Below are positions 17,710 through 25,654 of a stretch of 64,000 bases of DNA, one piece after another; the stretch's first letter is position 1, and each line of letters begins with the position of its first letter. The stretch is taken from positions 496,001 through 560,000 of the forward strand of contig CBDCYR010000011.1 of assembly GCA_965224275.1 (NCBI GenBank), in the 5' to 3' direction. The notes beneath the pieces were generated by a model. That model worked only from the letters and a program-made list of their open reading frames with translations. It was not told the origin of the DNA and did not search any database. Made by a program: the position numbers and the translations under genes. The DNA comes from CAUZWH01 sp965224275. Its GTDB lineage: Bacteria; Pseudomonadota; Alphaproteobacteria; SHVV01.

Positions 17710-18687
17710 TCAACACGCGAGACCGTGCAGCGGAGCGTAGCTAGCGTATACAGCGAGTCGGAGTTCCTCCGCGGCCGTAACCGGCTCGGCACGCTGGATT
17801 TGATCTTTGAGAATGTCGACAACGGCCAGCTCACCAGGGGCAACGAGGAAGACGTACTCGTTGAAGAAGCACTGGAGCGCCAGCGCCACGCTAAATGCTT
17901 GGAGGCTCGAGCCTACCTTTGATGATGCTGTCAAATTGTTGGCGAGATCTAATAACCAAGCTCGAACCCGGATGAGCGCAAATTCAAAATCGGCGTGACC
18001 TACGATCGCGTGTCGTAGAAATGCGTTCAGCAGTGGGTCGCCGATCCACGAAGGGACTTTTCCCGATCGTGACCAGGTCTCCAGTGAGCGGGATAATGTT
18101 TCCTCATCAAACAAAGACGAAGTCTGCTCACGGAGCCTTAAGAGCGAGGTAGCGACCCCCGTGAGGGCACGGTGATCGACGTCTTCCCTGGAAAAGCAGG
18201 CGAGGACCGTGTCGAAAAGATGTCGGTCGAACACGTCGATCGTTGTTGCGCGGCAACAATTGGCAAAGTTCATCCAGTAGTCGGGCATTTGTGGGGCCCA
18301 CTCGACGGCTTCTCGATAGGCACTCAGAGCTTCCCGGAAGCGCCCCATCTTCTTGAGTGCCACGCCGAGATTATTCCAGTACTCGCCGTCGTGAGGTTGG
18401 AGTTCGATGGCCCGACGAATTTGTCGTTCGGCATCGACGAGGTGGCCGCTCTGTAACGCAACTACCCCAAGCAGATGCTGGGCATCGGTAAAGTCGGGCT
18501 GGGCAACGAGTATTCGTTGGTAGAGCGTGGCCGCTTCGGGCAAGCGTCCACTACGATGGTGCGCCACTGCTGTTTGCATCAGCGACACGGTGTCGTGCGT
18601 TGGCTTTCGCGGTTGTCCCTGCGCGGCGGCTCCAGCAATCGTTGATTTTGCCGCTTTGGCCTCGCGCCGCCGCCGCTTCCGGTTCAT
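17710..18687 (-). CDS. N-terminal TPR fragment of the TPR-methyltransferase gene split by IS21
   Basis: Encodes a basic N-terminus (RKRRRREAKAAK) and at least three TPR units (about 38-150: AVAHHRSGRLPEAATLYQRI, QHLLGVVALQSGHLVDAERQ, WNNLGVALKKMGRFREALSA), then a helical linker ending YAPLHGLA. The last codons and stop derive from IS21. The native product continued directly into NASDLQPPNATASKL and the methyltransferase domain at 14150-15169. In intact homologues the TPR part and methyltransferase are a single chain of unknown substrate. Flanked on both sides by TENA-like paralogues 2 and 1. Confidence 0.85.
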   Translation of the reverse strand: MNRKRRRREAKAAKSTIAGAAAQGQPRKPTHDTVSLMQTAVAHHRSGRLPEAATLYQRILVAQPDFTDAQHLLGVVALQSGHLVDAERQIRRAIELQPHDGEYWNNLGVALKKMGRFREALSAYREAVEWAPQMPDYWMNFANCCRATTIDVFDRHLFDTVLACFSREDVDHRALTGVATSLLRLREQTSSLFDEETLSRSLETWSRSGKVPSWIGDPLLNAFLRHAIVGHADFEFALIRVRAWLLDLANNLTASSKVGSSLQAFSVALALQCFFNEYVFLVAPGELAVVDILKDQIQRAEPVTAAEELRLAVYASYAPLHGLAC

Positions 18688-18754
18688 ACCCGTCGCAGCA
18701 CTGGAAGAAGCGGCCGGTTACGCCTCACGACAGCTGGCAATCGTGAGAGAGAAT

Positions 18755-18775
18755 CTAGTGGATTCCATCCACTAG
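18755..18775. repeat. 21-bp CTAG palindrome at the stop of TENA-like paralogue 2
   Basis: CTAGTGGAT, a 3-base loop (TCC) and ATCCACTAG: perfect 9-bp arms. Its right CTAG contains the TAG stop (18772-18774) of the minus-strand gene. Same family as the MITE ends. Confidence 0.85.
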
Positions 18776-19479
18776 TAGTGCCGCCAGACGTTGTATTGGT
18801 TGTAGTAGACGTCGGCCGTGTGAAGCACCGCGAACCGGACGCTATCTTGTTCGACTTTGGTGGTCGCGTAGCGGGACATCGCGGTCGGGCCAAGCGTACC
18901 GTGCTCTTCTTCGACGTCTGATGCGTGAACCGAAATCGACATCAAACCATCGTCTGTGAGGTCGTAGTGTTGGCGTAAACCCTTCTCGAGGATCCCAAAT
19001 ACCAAGGGATTAATCCGCTCGGCAGCAAATGAAACTGCGGCAAGCGCGTCGACGAACGGTCGATTACGGATCACCACTTCGAGCCAATGCCGTTGCAACC
19101 ACGATTCGGGCTGGAGCCGGTCTTTGGCGCGACGCTTCTGATCCCAACCGAGTTCATTGAGCGTGGCATCGATCAGTTTCATGTGCCCCGCGGTCTTGGA
19201 ACTCTCGCCATACTCCTCTTCGAGCATGTTCTCCAAAATCCCCTGGCGAATGTCCTCATCAGGGCAATTCGCCCACAGCACGCCGAACAATTTGTTCGAC
19301 GGATCCGCCCACAGCGAGAATTGGTGCAGCCACCCGGCAATTTGGTCTTTGGTGGCCTCACCTGTCGCAACCGCTTCGACGAATGGATGCTTGGTGCGAT
19401 CGCGCACCGGATCTGTGAGCCCTCCCTCAAGTTCGGAGAGGAGATCTTCGACCGAGACCGCACCGTTGGATTGAGCCAT
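18772..19479 (-). CDS. heme-oxygenase-like TENA/PqqC-fold protein, paralogue 2
   Basis: 235 aa starting MAQSNGAVSVEDLLSELEGG, with GGGAG 7 bp before the ATG. Very close to paralogue 1: the same WLHQFSLWADPSNKLFGVLWANCPDED, LEEEYGESSKTAGHMKL, AAERINPLVF and HASDVEEEHGTLG segments, and the same aromatic end YYNQYNVWRHY. The duplication with paralogue 1 therefore looks recent, yet all putative ligands are kept in both, which argues both are functional. The TAG stop lies in a CTAG palindrome. It precedes the interrupted TPR-methyltransferase gene. Confidence 0.8.
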   Translation of the reverse strand: MAQSNGAVSVEDLLSELEGGLTDPVRDRTKHPFVEAVATGEATKDQIAGWLHQFSLWADPSNKLFGVLWANCPDEDIRQGILENMLEEEYGESSKTAGHMKLIDATLNELGWDQKRRAKDRLQPESWLQRHWLEVVIRNRPFVDALAAVSFAAERINPLVFGILEKGLRQHYDLTDDGLMSISVHASDVEEEHGTLGPTAMSRYATTKVEQDSVRFAVLHTADVYYNQYNVWRHY

Positions 19480-19512
19480 TTAGCCGCTCCCTAGATCGCT
19501 TCTTAAGAGGGC

Positions 19513-19533
19513 CTAGTGGATTCCATCCACTAG
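19513..19533. repeat. 21-bp CTAG palindrome at the stop of TENA-like paralogue 3
   Basis: Identical to the 18755 copy: 9-bp arms around TCC. Its right-hand CTAG contains the stop codon (19530-19532) of the upstream gene on the minus strand, and it sits between paralogues 3 and 2. Confidence 0.85.
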
Positions 19534-20252
19534 TAGTACTCCCAGACGTTGTATTGCTTGTAGTACATCTCGGCCGTGTGGGTGACGGCAAAGCGGATAT
19601 TTTCCTGATCGTATGCGGTGGTGCCGTAGCGCTCGATGGCCAACGGGCCGAGGCTCGCATGTTCTTCCTCAACATCGGATGCGTGCACGGCAACCGACAG
19701 CATTGCATCCTCGCTCAGGTCGTAGTGTTCGCGGAGCCCTTTTTCGAGTTTGGCAAAAACGACATGGTTCATGCGTTCGGCCGTAAACGAGGTCGCGCAA
19801 ATTGATTCGACAAAGGGCCGCCGCGTCATCACTACCTCAAACCAATGGTGCAGGGCCCAGGATTCGTAGCGCTTCTCTTCATTCGCCCGACGCTCGGCGT
19901 CCCAACCTAGGGCGTCACACGTGCGGTGGATCAGTTCGACATGGCCGGCGATACCGGATTGGTAGCCGTGCTCTTCCTCGCGCATATTGTCGAGAATGCC
20001 CTCGCGGATGTCGTCGTCCGGGCAATTCGCCCACATCGTGCCCAAATATTTGTTGCACGGATCAGCCCACATCGCGAATTGCAGGATCCAGCCGCCAATT
20101 TGATTCTTTGTCGCGGTCCCGTTCGCGACGGCTTCGACGAATGGGTGAAAGATTCTGTTGCGCTCTTTGGCGTCGACGATGTCTTCAAGCTCTTTGGAGA
20201 AGGTTGCAGTGTCGAGCGCGTCGGGTAGATCGTAGGTTTCGGCGACAGCCAT
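19530..20252 (-). CDS. heme-oxygenase-like TENA/PqqC-fold protein, paralogue 3 (divergent)
   Basis: 240 aa; ATG at 20252 follows GAGGG with suitable spacing, and the in-frame ATG at 20273 lacks one. Same fold and length as paralogues 1 and 2 but clearly more diverged: GWILQFAMWADPCNKYLGTMWANCPDDD, REEEHGYQSGIAGHVEL, TAERMNHVVFAKLEKGLREHY and HASDVEEEHASLG. The putative ligand set (EEE, H, E, H, D, H) is retained. It is the first of the three in transcription order, 3' of hspQ. Divergence with retained ligands suggests a different substrate or a heteromeric partner; this is inference. Confidence 0.8.
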   Translation of the reverse strand: MAVAETYDLPDALDTATFSKELEDIVDAKERNRIFHPFVEAVANGTATKNQIGGWILQFAMWADPCNKYLGTMWANCPDDDIREGILDNMREEEHGYQSGIAGHVELIHRTCDALGWDAERRANEEKRYESWALHHWFEVVMTRRPFVESICATSFTAERMNHVVFAKLEKGLREHYDLSEDAMLSVAVHASDVEEEHASLGPLAIERYGTTAYDQENIRFAVTHTAEMYYKQYNVWEYY

Positions 20253-20324
20253 AGCTGGTCCCTCTAAGCACATTGGCGATGCGATATCCTATGGTGTTGC
20301 CGTTGGCCGAACAAGCCGCGTACG

Positions 20325-20639
20325 CTAGTTGACACCGCGCCGGCGAACATAAGCGCCATCGCGTATCTCCGAAAAAACCTGGTCGAGATCGGGATGCTTG
20401 ATGGGCTCGTCACTTTCATCGTCGCCAAGGTTTTGTTCAGCGACGTAGGTCCAGTGTTCGTGGTTGTGGACGATGACGTGGTACCAGGGTTCATCTTTGG
20501 GTGGGCGGCTCCGCGCCATTAGTTCGTACCACTCATCGGTGCCGCGGAACTCGGGGTCGACATCGACCACGACACCCCGATAACTGAACAGTTTATGGCA
20601 AACGATCTGACCAACGTGAAACTTGGCGTGGCTTTCCAT
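20325..20639 (-). CDS. hspQ: HspQ-family heat shock / DNA-binding-like protein
   Basis: 104 aa. The core KFHVGQIVCHKLFSYRGVVVDVDPEF, then PWYHVIVHNHEHWTYVAEQNL and the C-terminal HPDLDQVF, match HspQ (YccV), which binds hemimethylated DNA in vitro and acts as a Lon specificity factor in enterics. The ATG (20637-20639) lies within a CTAGTGGATGGAA half-copy of the local repeat, whose CTAG also gives the stop of the upstream hydrolase three bases earlier. No other start codon precedes the conserved core, so the repeat appears to supply the start. Confidence 0.88.
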   Translation of the reverse strand: MESHAKFHVGQIVCHKLFSYRGVVVDVDPEFRGTDEWYELMARSRPPKDEPWYHVIVHNHEHWTYVAEQNLGDDESDEPIKHPDLDQVFSEIRDGAYVRRRGVN

Positions 20640-20646
20640 CCACTAG
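20634..20646. repeat. half-copy of the CTAG repeat bridging a stop and a start codon
   Basis: On the minus strand it reads CTAGTGGATGGAA, the left arm and loop of the palindrome family without the mirrored arm (AAGCCAC replaces ATCCAC). TAG ends the alpha/beta hydrolase and ATG starts hspQ. Confidence 0.65.
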
Positions 20647-21467
20647 CCTCTGGCGCTGTCGAGAAACCCGATGAGGATCTCGTTGAAACGGGCGGTATCC
20701 TCCATGTAAGAGCAATGGCCGCACCCCGCTATCGTTTCGAGGGGTACCGTTCCCAACAGGTCGCGTGCGCCCTCGCCAACGCTGAGCGGTACCGCCTGAT
20801 CTTCGGCGCCCCAGACCAACAGCATCGGCTTGGAGGTTGCCAACTCTTTGAGAGCATTGCCGACATTGTCGGCATCGATGTGGTCGACAATGTAATCACC
20901 GAGTACGTTGAAGGCCGCCTGCGCGCCCGGCGAGTTATTGATACGAAATTCCTCGTTGATGAAGTCTTCTGTAATCAATTCATGCTTGGCGAGGACGAAC
21001 TTTAGCTTTCCCGCAATTCCGTCGCGCGTGACATTCTTGACATTGTTGCGGACGTTTTTGCTCGCCTCGGCGCCGAGCGGCATCATGCCAACAGCGCCTA
21101 CAAGAACCAGAGCGTTGACGCGATCAGTATTGTTGACGGCGAAATAACCGGCGACATGACCCCCTAACGACGTGCCGACGATGGCGGCGTTCTCGAGACC
21201 CATGCTGTTCATGAAATCGCCGACGAAGTCGGCAAATGCAGGCACGCCGTAGCTATAGTCGGACCCTTTGTAAGCGGATCCGTGGCCCGGGAGATCCACG
21301 GCAAAGCAATGGTAACCGGCGTCTGCAAGCGGTTCGAGATTGCTTTGCCAACGATCGGCACGGGCGCCGAGTCCGTGGATCATCACCACATTCCGCTCGC
21401 CGCTTCCGCACTCGAGAACATGCGTCAATGTCTGGCCGGCGCCAAACGGGTACTGAATAATGCCCAT
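20643..21467 (-). CDS. alpha/beta-fold hydrolase
   Basis: 274 aa. Oxyanion segment HGLGARADRW (31-40), nucleophile elbow GTSLGGH with Ser100, acid in VWGAEDQAVP and base His in GCGHCSYME form a complete catalytic triad. Similarity is to the broad MhpC/BioH/3-oxoadipate-lactonase group; substrate not deducible. It is the first gene of the minus-strand run leading to hspQ and the TENA-like paralogues, separated from hspQ by only three bases, so it may belong to the same transcript. Its promoter would lie in 21468-21627. Confidence 0.88.
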   Translation of the reverse strand: MGIIQYPFGAGQTLTHVLECGSGERNVVMIHGLGARADRWQSNLEPLADAGYHCFAVDLPGHGSAYKGSDYSYGVPAFADFVGDFMNSMGLENAAIVGTSLGGHVAGYFAVNNTDRVNALVLVGAVGMMPLGAEASKNVRNNVKNVTRDGIAGKLKFVLAKHELITEDFINEEFRINNSPGAQAAFNVLGDYIVDHIDADNVGNALKELATSKPMLLVWGAEDQAVPLSVGEGARDLLGTVPLETIAGCGHCSYMEDTARFNEILIGFLDSARG

Positions 21468-21627
21468 GATATTCCCCTCGACTCTGTTGGTTGAATGTTC
21501 CCAGACCTACCCGATTGCCGCAACGTTTGCATTTTTACACCGGCTTTAACGTTTTTTTTTCCAATTCAGGCGAGAACTGTTGTTTCGGGAGTGCCACCCG
21601 ACGGCGTTGTCATGTTTGGGGAGTTCT

Positions 21628-22626
21628 ATGATCACTAACGAACAGGCTATCCGCGGTGCTGAAAAGGCCGCAATCATCATGCTTGCCGCGGGCGAAACTC
21701 ACTCGGTGGATCTATTTACACGACTCGCCGATTCGGAAATTAAGGAAATTTCTGAAGCAATGGCGCGGCTCGAACGGGTTAACGCCTCGGTTGTCGAAAG
21801 CGTACTCAACGAATTTGCGAGCCAGGCACCGGCCGATGACGACACCATCAAGCCAAGCGCGGTGCCGCCGCAACGCCGGCCCGCGAACCCCAACTTTCAC
21901 AATTATGCGGGGCAATATGGCGGCGCCGACAACGATTTGGTGCCGACCAGATCCGTGTGGTCGGACCTCGACCACATCGATCCCGATCGCTTAGCCCGCT
22001 ATCTCGAGAACGAACATCCGCAAACCGCCGCGGTCGTCCTTGCGCGGTTGGATCGCAGCCAAGCGGCCACCGTTTTGTCGAAATTTCAACAGGCGTTTAC
22101 CGCCGATATCGTCGATCGGATGCTAAATGCCGATGGCGTTAAGGATGAGATTCTGGCGAGCCTCGAGGACACCCTTCGCCGCGAGTTCGTCGATCAAGAA
22201 CGTGCCAACGGCTCAAGCCAAGACTCCCTCAACACTGTTGTTGAATTGCTCGATCAACTCGATCCTGACACGGCCGACAAGTTTCTGGGCACGCTATCGC
22301 AACGCAATCAAAGTGCCCTCAAACGAATCCGAGGACAGCGATTTGCGTTCGAGGATCTCGAGCATCTTAATTCCGACGACTTATCACGTGTTGCCACACG
22401 ACTAAAACCGAGCCAGCTGGCACTGGCCCTTAAAGGCGCATCCGATTCGCTTCGTGATCATGTATTGGCGACATTTCCAAAACGAGTGGGGTTATCAATC
22501 GAGGCCGAGATGGCGTCGCGCGGCCCCGTGCGCCTTCGCGACGTCGACGCGGCGCAAGCTGCAATCGCCGACGCCGCGCGATTGATTTTGGGCAAACACA
22601 CCGAGCCAACAAGATTGACGGCCTGA
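21628..22626 (+). CDS. divergent FliG paralogue (flagellar motor switch-like)
   Basis: 332 aa from ATG 21628 (GGGGAG 4 bp upstream); the open frame to 21580 is ignored. FliG middle domain with ENEHPQTAAVVLARL (EHPQ motif, about 132-146) and a C-terminal domain ending ALKGASDSLRDHVL...GPVRLRDVDAAQ are clear. Compared with the canonical fliG at 43886-44902, the FFSNMSERA motor segment is replaced by VLATFPKRV and the N-to-middle linker has a Pro/Gln/Asn-rich insertion (about 84-112). No flagellar genes surround it. It may be a specialised or non-motor FliG. Confidence 0.85.
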   Translation: MITNEQAIRGAEKAAIIMLAAGETHSVDLFTRLADSEIKEISEAMARLERVNASVVESVLNEFASQAPADDDTIKPSAVPPQRRPANPNFHNYAGQYGGADNDLVPTRSVWSDLDHIDPDRLARYLENEHPQTAAVVLARLDRSQAATVLSKFQQAFTADIVDRMLNADGVKDEILASLEDTLRREFVDQERANGSSQDSLNTVVELLDQLDPDTADKFLGTLSQRNQSALKRIRGQRFAFEDLEHLNSDDLSRVATRLKPSQLALALKGASDSLRDHVLATFPKRVGLSIEAEMASRGPVRLRDVDAAQAAIADAARLILGKHTEPTRLTA

Positions 22627-22814
22627 TCTCGTCCGAGTTCGGGACACTATCGCGCGACGGTAGCGCGACGGACAATCAAAGCCCTCGCTCCCGTAACTGC
22701 AGGTCACGAACTGGATAGGCCGGTTGTTGACTAGCGGTCGTATATACGACTGCGATCACGAGATCATCGTGCCAATTAGGAAGTGGGTGGCCAATAGGCT
22801 TGCGATAGCCAATG

Positions 22815-22835
22815 CTAGTGGATGGAATCCACTAG
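22815..22835. repeat. 21-bp CTAG palindrome upstream of glpK
   Basis: Same 9-bp arms with loop GGA, so in the opposite orientation to the 18755 copy. Intergenic, 50 bp before glpK; the only full copy here that does not form a stop codon. The rest of 22627-22884 shows no gene. Confidence 0.85.
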
Positions 22836-22884
22836 GAACTCCAGAGGTTTGACGTAACCCAGTCAGCGGTGGCGATAGCGCCGA

Positions 22885-24372
22885 ATGAAATTTCTTGCGA
22901 TCGACCAGGGAACGACGAGTTCGCGGGCCATTGTCTACGACCAGGACGGTTCCTGCCTGGCTCAATCGCAGCACGAAATTACCCAGATATATCCGCGCTC
23001 GGGCTGGGTCGAGCATGACCCAGAAGAAATATGGTCGACGACACTAGCTGTTTGCCGGGACGCGTTGAATCAGGTTGCTGTCGACGAGGTGGCCGCGATC
23101 GGGATCACCAACCAGCGCGAGACGACCGTGATGTGGGAACGCGCGAGCGGTCGACCGGTCTACAATGCAATCGTTTGGCAAGACCGTCGCGGGGCGGATC
23201 AATGTGATTTGCTCAAACGCAACGGCGAAGAAACCGGTTTGATCGAACGGACGGGTCTGGTGGCTGATTCTTACTTTTCGGCAACCAAGGCGGCCTGGCT
23301 ACTCGATCGGTGCGATCCTTCCCGAGCGCGAGCAGCTCGTGGCGAACTCGCCTGCGGCACAATTGATAGTTTCCTCATCTGGCGGCTCACCGGCGGAGCC
23401 ATTTTTGCGACCGACGCCACCAATGCATCCCGGACCCTCCTGTTCAATATTCACGATCAAGATTGGGATCGCGAATTGCTCGAGATGTTCAACGTTCCAA
23501 TCGACGTGCTGGCCGACGTTCGCGATTGCGCCGCCGACTTCGGATCAACGAAGCGAGAGATATTCGGCCGGTCGATTCCGATAACCGGTGTTGCGGGCGA
23601 TCAACAAGCAGCCGGAATCGGTCAGGCTTGTTTCTCTCCCGGGATGGTCAAGGCGACTTTAGGAACAGGCTGCTTCGTTCTCGCCAATGCTGGTAAAGCC
23701 GCGCCCATGCCCAAAGAGAGGCTGTTAACGACCGTCGCTTATCGCCTCGATGACAGGGTTAGCTACGCCGTCGAGGGCAGTATTTTCAATGCCGGTACCG
23801 CGGTGCAATGGCTGCGCGATCAGTTGGGTCTGATTGACTGCGCTGAGCAAAGCGAGATCCTAGCATCGTCCCTGGATGACACCGAAGGCGTCTACTTCGT
23901 GCCCGCATTTACCGGTCTGGGCGCACCTTGGTGGGACCCGGATGCGCGCGGTCTAATTTGCGGGTTGGGGCGCGATACCGGGGCCAACGCGATTGTTCGC
24001 GCTGCACTTGAAGCGGTTGCTTATCAACTCAACGACCTTGTGCAGGCAATGTCGGGCCAAGACGGCTTGACCGCGCCGACCGTAATTCGGGTGGATGGGG
24101 GTATGGCCACCAACGATTGGCTCATGCAATTTCTCGCCGATATTCTCAGTCGTATCGTGGAGCGACCGGCAGACGTGGAGTCAACGGCCCGCGGTGCTGC
24201 GTTACTCGCGGGTCTCGGGGTCGGTTGTTACACATCAACGGACGACATCGCCGCCCTGTGGCCCGAGGACGTGCGTTACCAGCCAATGATGGACGCCAAA
24301 ACGCGCCGACCGCTCATCGACGGTTGGCATGGTGCCGTACGACGCACGCTAACCGACACGCGCCGCAACTAG
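22885..24372 (+). CDS. glpK: glycerol kinase
   Basis: 495 aa FGGY kinase that phosphorylates glycerol to sn-glycerol 3-phosphate. N-terminal ATPase motif DQGTTSSRAIVYD (7-19), substrate segment TNQRETTVMWERASG, the FGGY signature region GIGQACFSPGMVKATLGTG, and the C-terminal adenine-binding RVDGGMATNDWLMQF are present, with the expected length. No glpF or glpD adjoins it. The closest upstream feature is the CTAG palindrome at 22815-22835. Confidence 0.96.
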   Translation: MKFLAIDQGTTSSRAIVYDQDGSCLAQSQHEITQIYPRSGWVEHDPEEIWSTTLAVCRDALNQVAVDEVAAIGITNQRETTVMWERASGRPVYNAIVWQDRRGADQCDLLKRNGEETGLIERTGLVADSYFSATKAAWLLDRCDPSRARAARGELACGTIDSFLIWRLTGGAIFATDATNASRTLLFNIHDQDWDRELLEMFNVPIDVLADVRDCAADFGSTKREIFGRSIPITGVAGDQQAAGIGQACFSPGMVKATLGTGCFVLANAGKAAPMPKERLLTTVAYRLDDRVSYAVEGSIFNAGTAVQWLRDQLGLIDCAEQSEILASSLDDTEGVYFVPAFTGLGAPWWDPDARGLICGLGRDTGANAIVRAALEAVAYQLNDLVQAMSGQDGLTAPTVIRVDGGMATNDWLMQFLADILSRIVERPADVESTARGAALLAGLGVGCYTSTDDIAALWPEDVRYQPMMDAKTRRPLIDGWHGAVRRTLTDTRRN

Positions 24373-24377
24373 TAGGG

Positions 24378-24707
24378 TCAGCGGGGTTCGGGTGGTTTCG
24401 CGAAGACGTTCGCGGCGCCGCCAAATACACCGCACCACTGGCAATATAGCCCATAGAGTAAGCGCTGCTTTTCGGCCAACGGCATATCACCGTTGAATAC
24501 GAGATCATTTATCTGGCGCATGAATTCCTGATGAGCGGAATTCGACGCGTCTGGATCGTCCATCGGAAGTTCGGGCGGATTTTCGATATCCTGCTGGGCG
24601 CGAGCCTGGATCATCAATTCGCGCTGACCACGGCTTAACGTCGCCAGTAGGAGTTGCTCCTCGGGTGTCCACATAGCGGAAAGCCTATCACGCAAATCGA
24701 CCTGCAC
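24378..24707 (-). CDS. hypothetical protein, helical, with a CxxC pair
   Basis: 109 aa from GTG 24707, or 98 aa from ATG 24674 (MWTPEEQLLLATL). Helical N-terminal part, then a CQWC pair near residue 88-91 in LYGLYCQWCGVFGGAA. Not recognised. It is convergent with glpK (5 bp apart) and divergent from the MscS gene, so it has its own promoter. Length and composition support coding, but no family could be assigned. Confidence 0.6.
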   Translation of the reverse strand: MQVDLRDRLSAMWTPEEQLLLATLSRGQRELMIQARAQQDIENPPELPMDDPDASNSAHQEFMRQINDLVFNGDMPLAEKQRLLYGLYCQWCGVFGGAANVFAKPPEPR

Positions 24708-24763
24708 TGTTGCCGCCGGTAGCTTCGGGCGCTAATTCTACTTTTTTCCCAGCGAGCACAGAC

Positions 24764-25627
24764 ATGGAAGAACAGATCCGGAGCGTGACCGGAGTCGTCG
24801 ATGCGATCATCGATTTTGGCGTTACCTATGGGTTCCAATTACTTGGCGCCCTCGTATTTCTGGTCATCGGCTTAAAGCGTGCCGGGTGGGCCGGCGGTCA
24901 AACCGCCAAGTTCGCCGAGGCCCGCAATCTGGATCAAACTCTGGCGAGGTTCTTCGGCAACGTTGTTAAGGTGGTGCTAATCGTATTTGTCGCAGTGATA
25001 ACACTGGGCAATTTCGGGATTGCCATTGCGCCGCTAATTGCCCTGGCCGGCGCGTCGGCGTTCGGTGCCACACTTGCCTTACAGGGCCCACTCTCAAATT
25101 ATGCCGCGGGCCTCGTTATCGTCCTGACGCGTCCGTTCGTGGTCGGAAACACGATTGCCGTGTCGGATGTGAGCGGGGTGGTTGAGGATATCAAGCTGCC
25201 CGCGACGACGTTGATTGGGGAGGATGGCGAGCTCATCACCGTTCCCAACAAGGACATCGTTGGCCAGGTAATCGTCAACTCCCATGCCCGTCGGGTGGTT
25301 GAATCGCGTATGTGCATCGACGCGGACGCCGATGTTGACCGCGCCATTAACGCGCTTCGTATCGCGGTCGAGGGCCTCGACAAAATTAGAGATAGCGAGG
25401 CTCCAGCGCCACAAATTGGCGTACACGGCTTTACATTCGGTGGCATCGTGCTGGCGATCCGCGTTTGGGTGCCAAGCCGGAGCTACTTCGAGATGCGCTA
25501 TGCCGTCAATCGAGTGGCGTTGGACTCTCTTAATAGCGAGAACATTCCGATGCTCGCGCCGCGCGGCGATGCGCTGCTCGACCCTGCTATTTTCGACGAG
25601 GAATCCGAGCGTCCAAACTCGACCTAG
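24764..25627 (+). CDS. small-conductance mechanosensitive channel (MscS family)
   Basis: 287 aa from ATG 24764; the longer frame from TTG 24710 lacks conserved sequence. Three membrane segments: about 15-36, about 63-85 and the pore-lining TM3 about 88-118 with AGASAFGATLALQGPLSNYAAG, which matches the Gly/Ala-rich MscS TM3. Then the beta domain (PFVVGNTIAVSDVSGVVEDIKLPATTL...VPNKDI). It releases solutes on hypo-osmotic shock. The TAG stop (25625-25627) is the CTAG of a palindromic repeat. Confidence 0.92.
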   Translation: MEEQIRSVTGVVDAIIDFGVTYGFQLLGALVFLVIGLKRAGWAGGQTAKFAEARNLDQTLARFFGNVVKVVLIVFVAVITLGNFGIAIAPLIALAGASAFGATLALQGPLSNYAAGLVIVLTRPFVVGNTIAVSDVSGVVEDIKLPATTLIGEDGELITVPNKDIVGQVIVNSHARRVVESRMCIDADADVDRAINALRIAVEGLDKIRDSEAPAPQIGVHGFTFGGIVLAIRVWVPSRSYFEMRYAVNRVALDSLNSENIPMLAPRGDALLDPAIFDEESERPNST

Positions 25628-25644
25628 TGGATTTCATCCACTAG
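25624..25644. repeat. 21-bp CTAG palindrome at the MscS stop codon
   Basis: 9-bp arms CTAGTGGAT and ATCCACTAG with loop TTC. The left CTAG holds the MscS stop; the right CTAG ends 11 bp before the stop of the convergent DUF4197 gene. Placed between convergent genes, as a bidirectional terminator would be, but with no T-run. Confidence 0.85.
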
Positions 25645-25654
25645 CGGCGCGACT

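Larger units (their letters stand above)
15170..17715 (-). mobile_element. IS21-family insertion sequence
   Basis: 2546 bp with istA and istB. Ends are inverted repeats: left TGTCAATCGGCGT, right as reverse complement TGTTGATCGGCGT, each followed within 20 bases by ATTGACCCCC; further internal copies of that motif (near 15205 and 17650) fit the multiple terminal repeats of IS21. Flanked by a 6-bp direct repeat CGCGAG at 15164-15169 and 17716-17721. It splits a TPR-methyltransferase gene. Confidence 0.94.

Noticed and set aside
16097..17740. 547-codon plus-strand open frame
   Set aside because: Antisense shadow of istA in GC-rich DNA; composition is Arg/Pro/His-rich with no domain, while istA on the other strand is complete.
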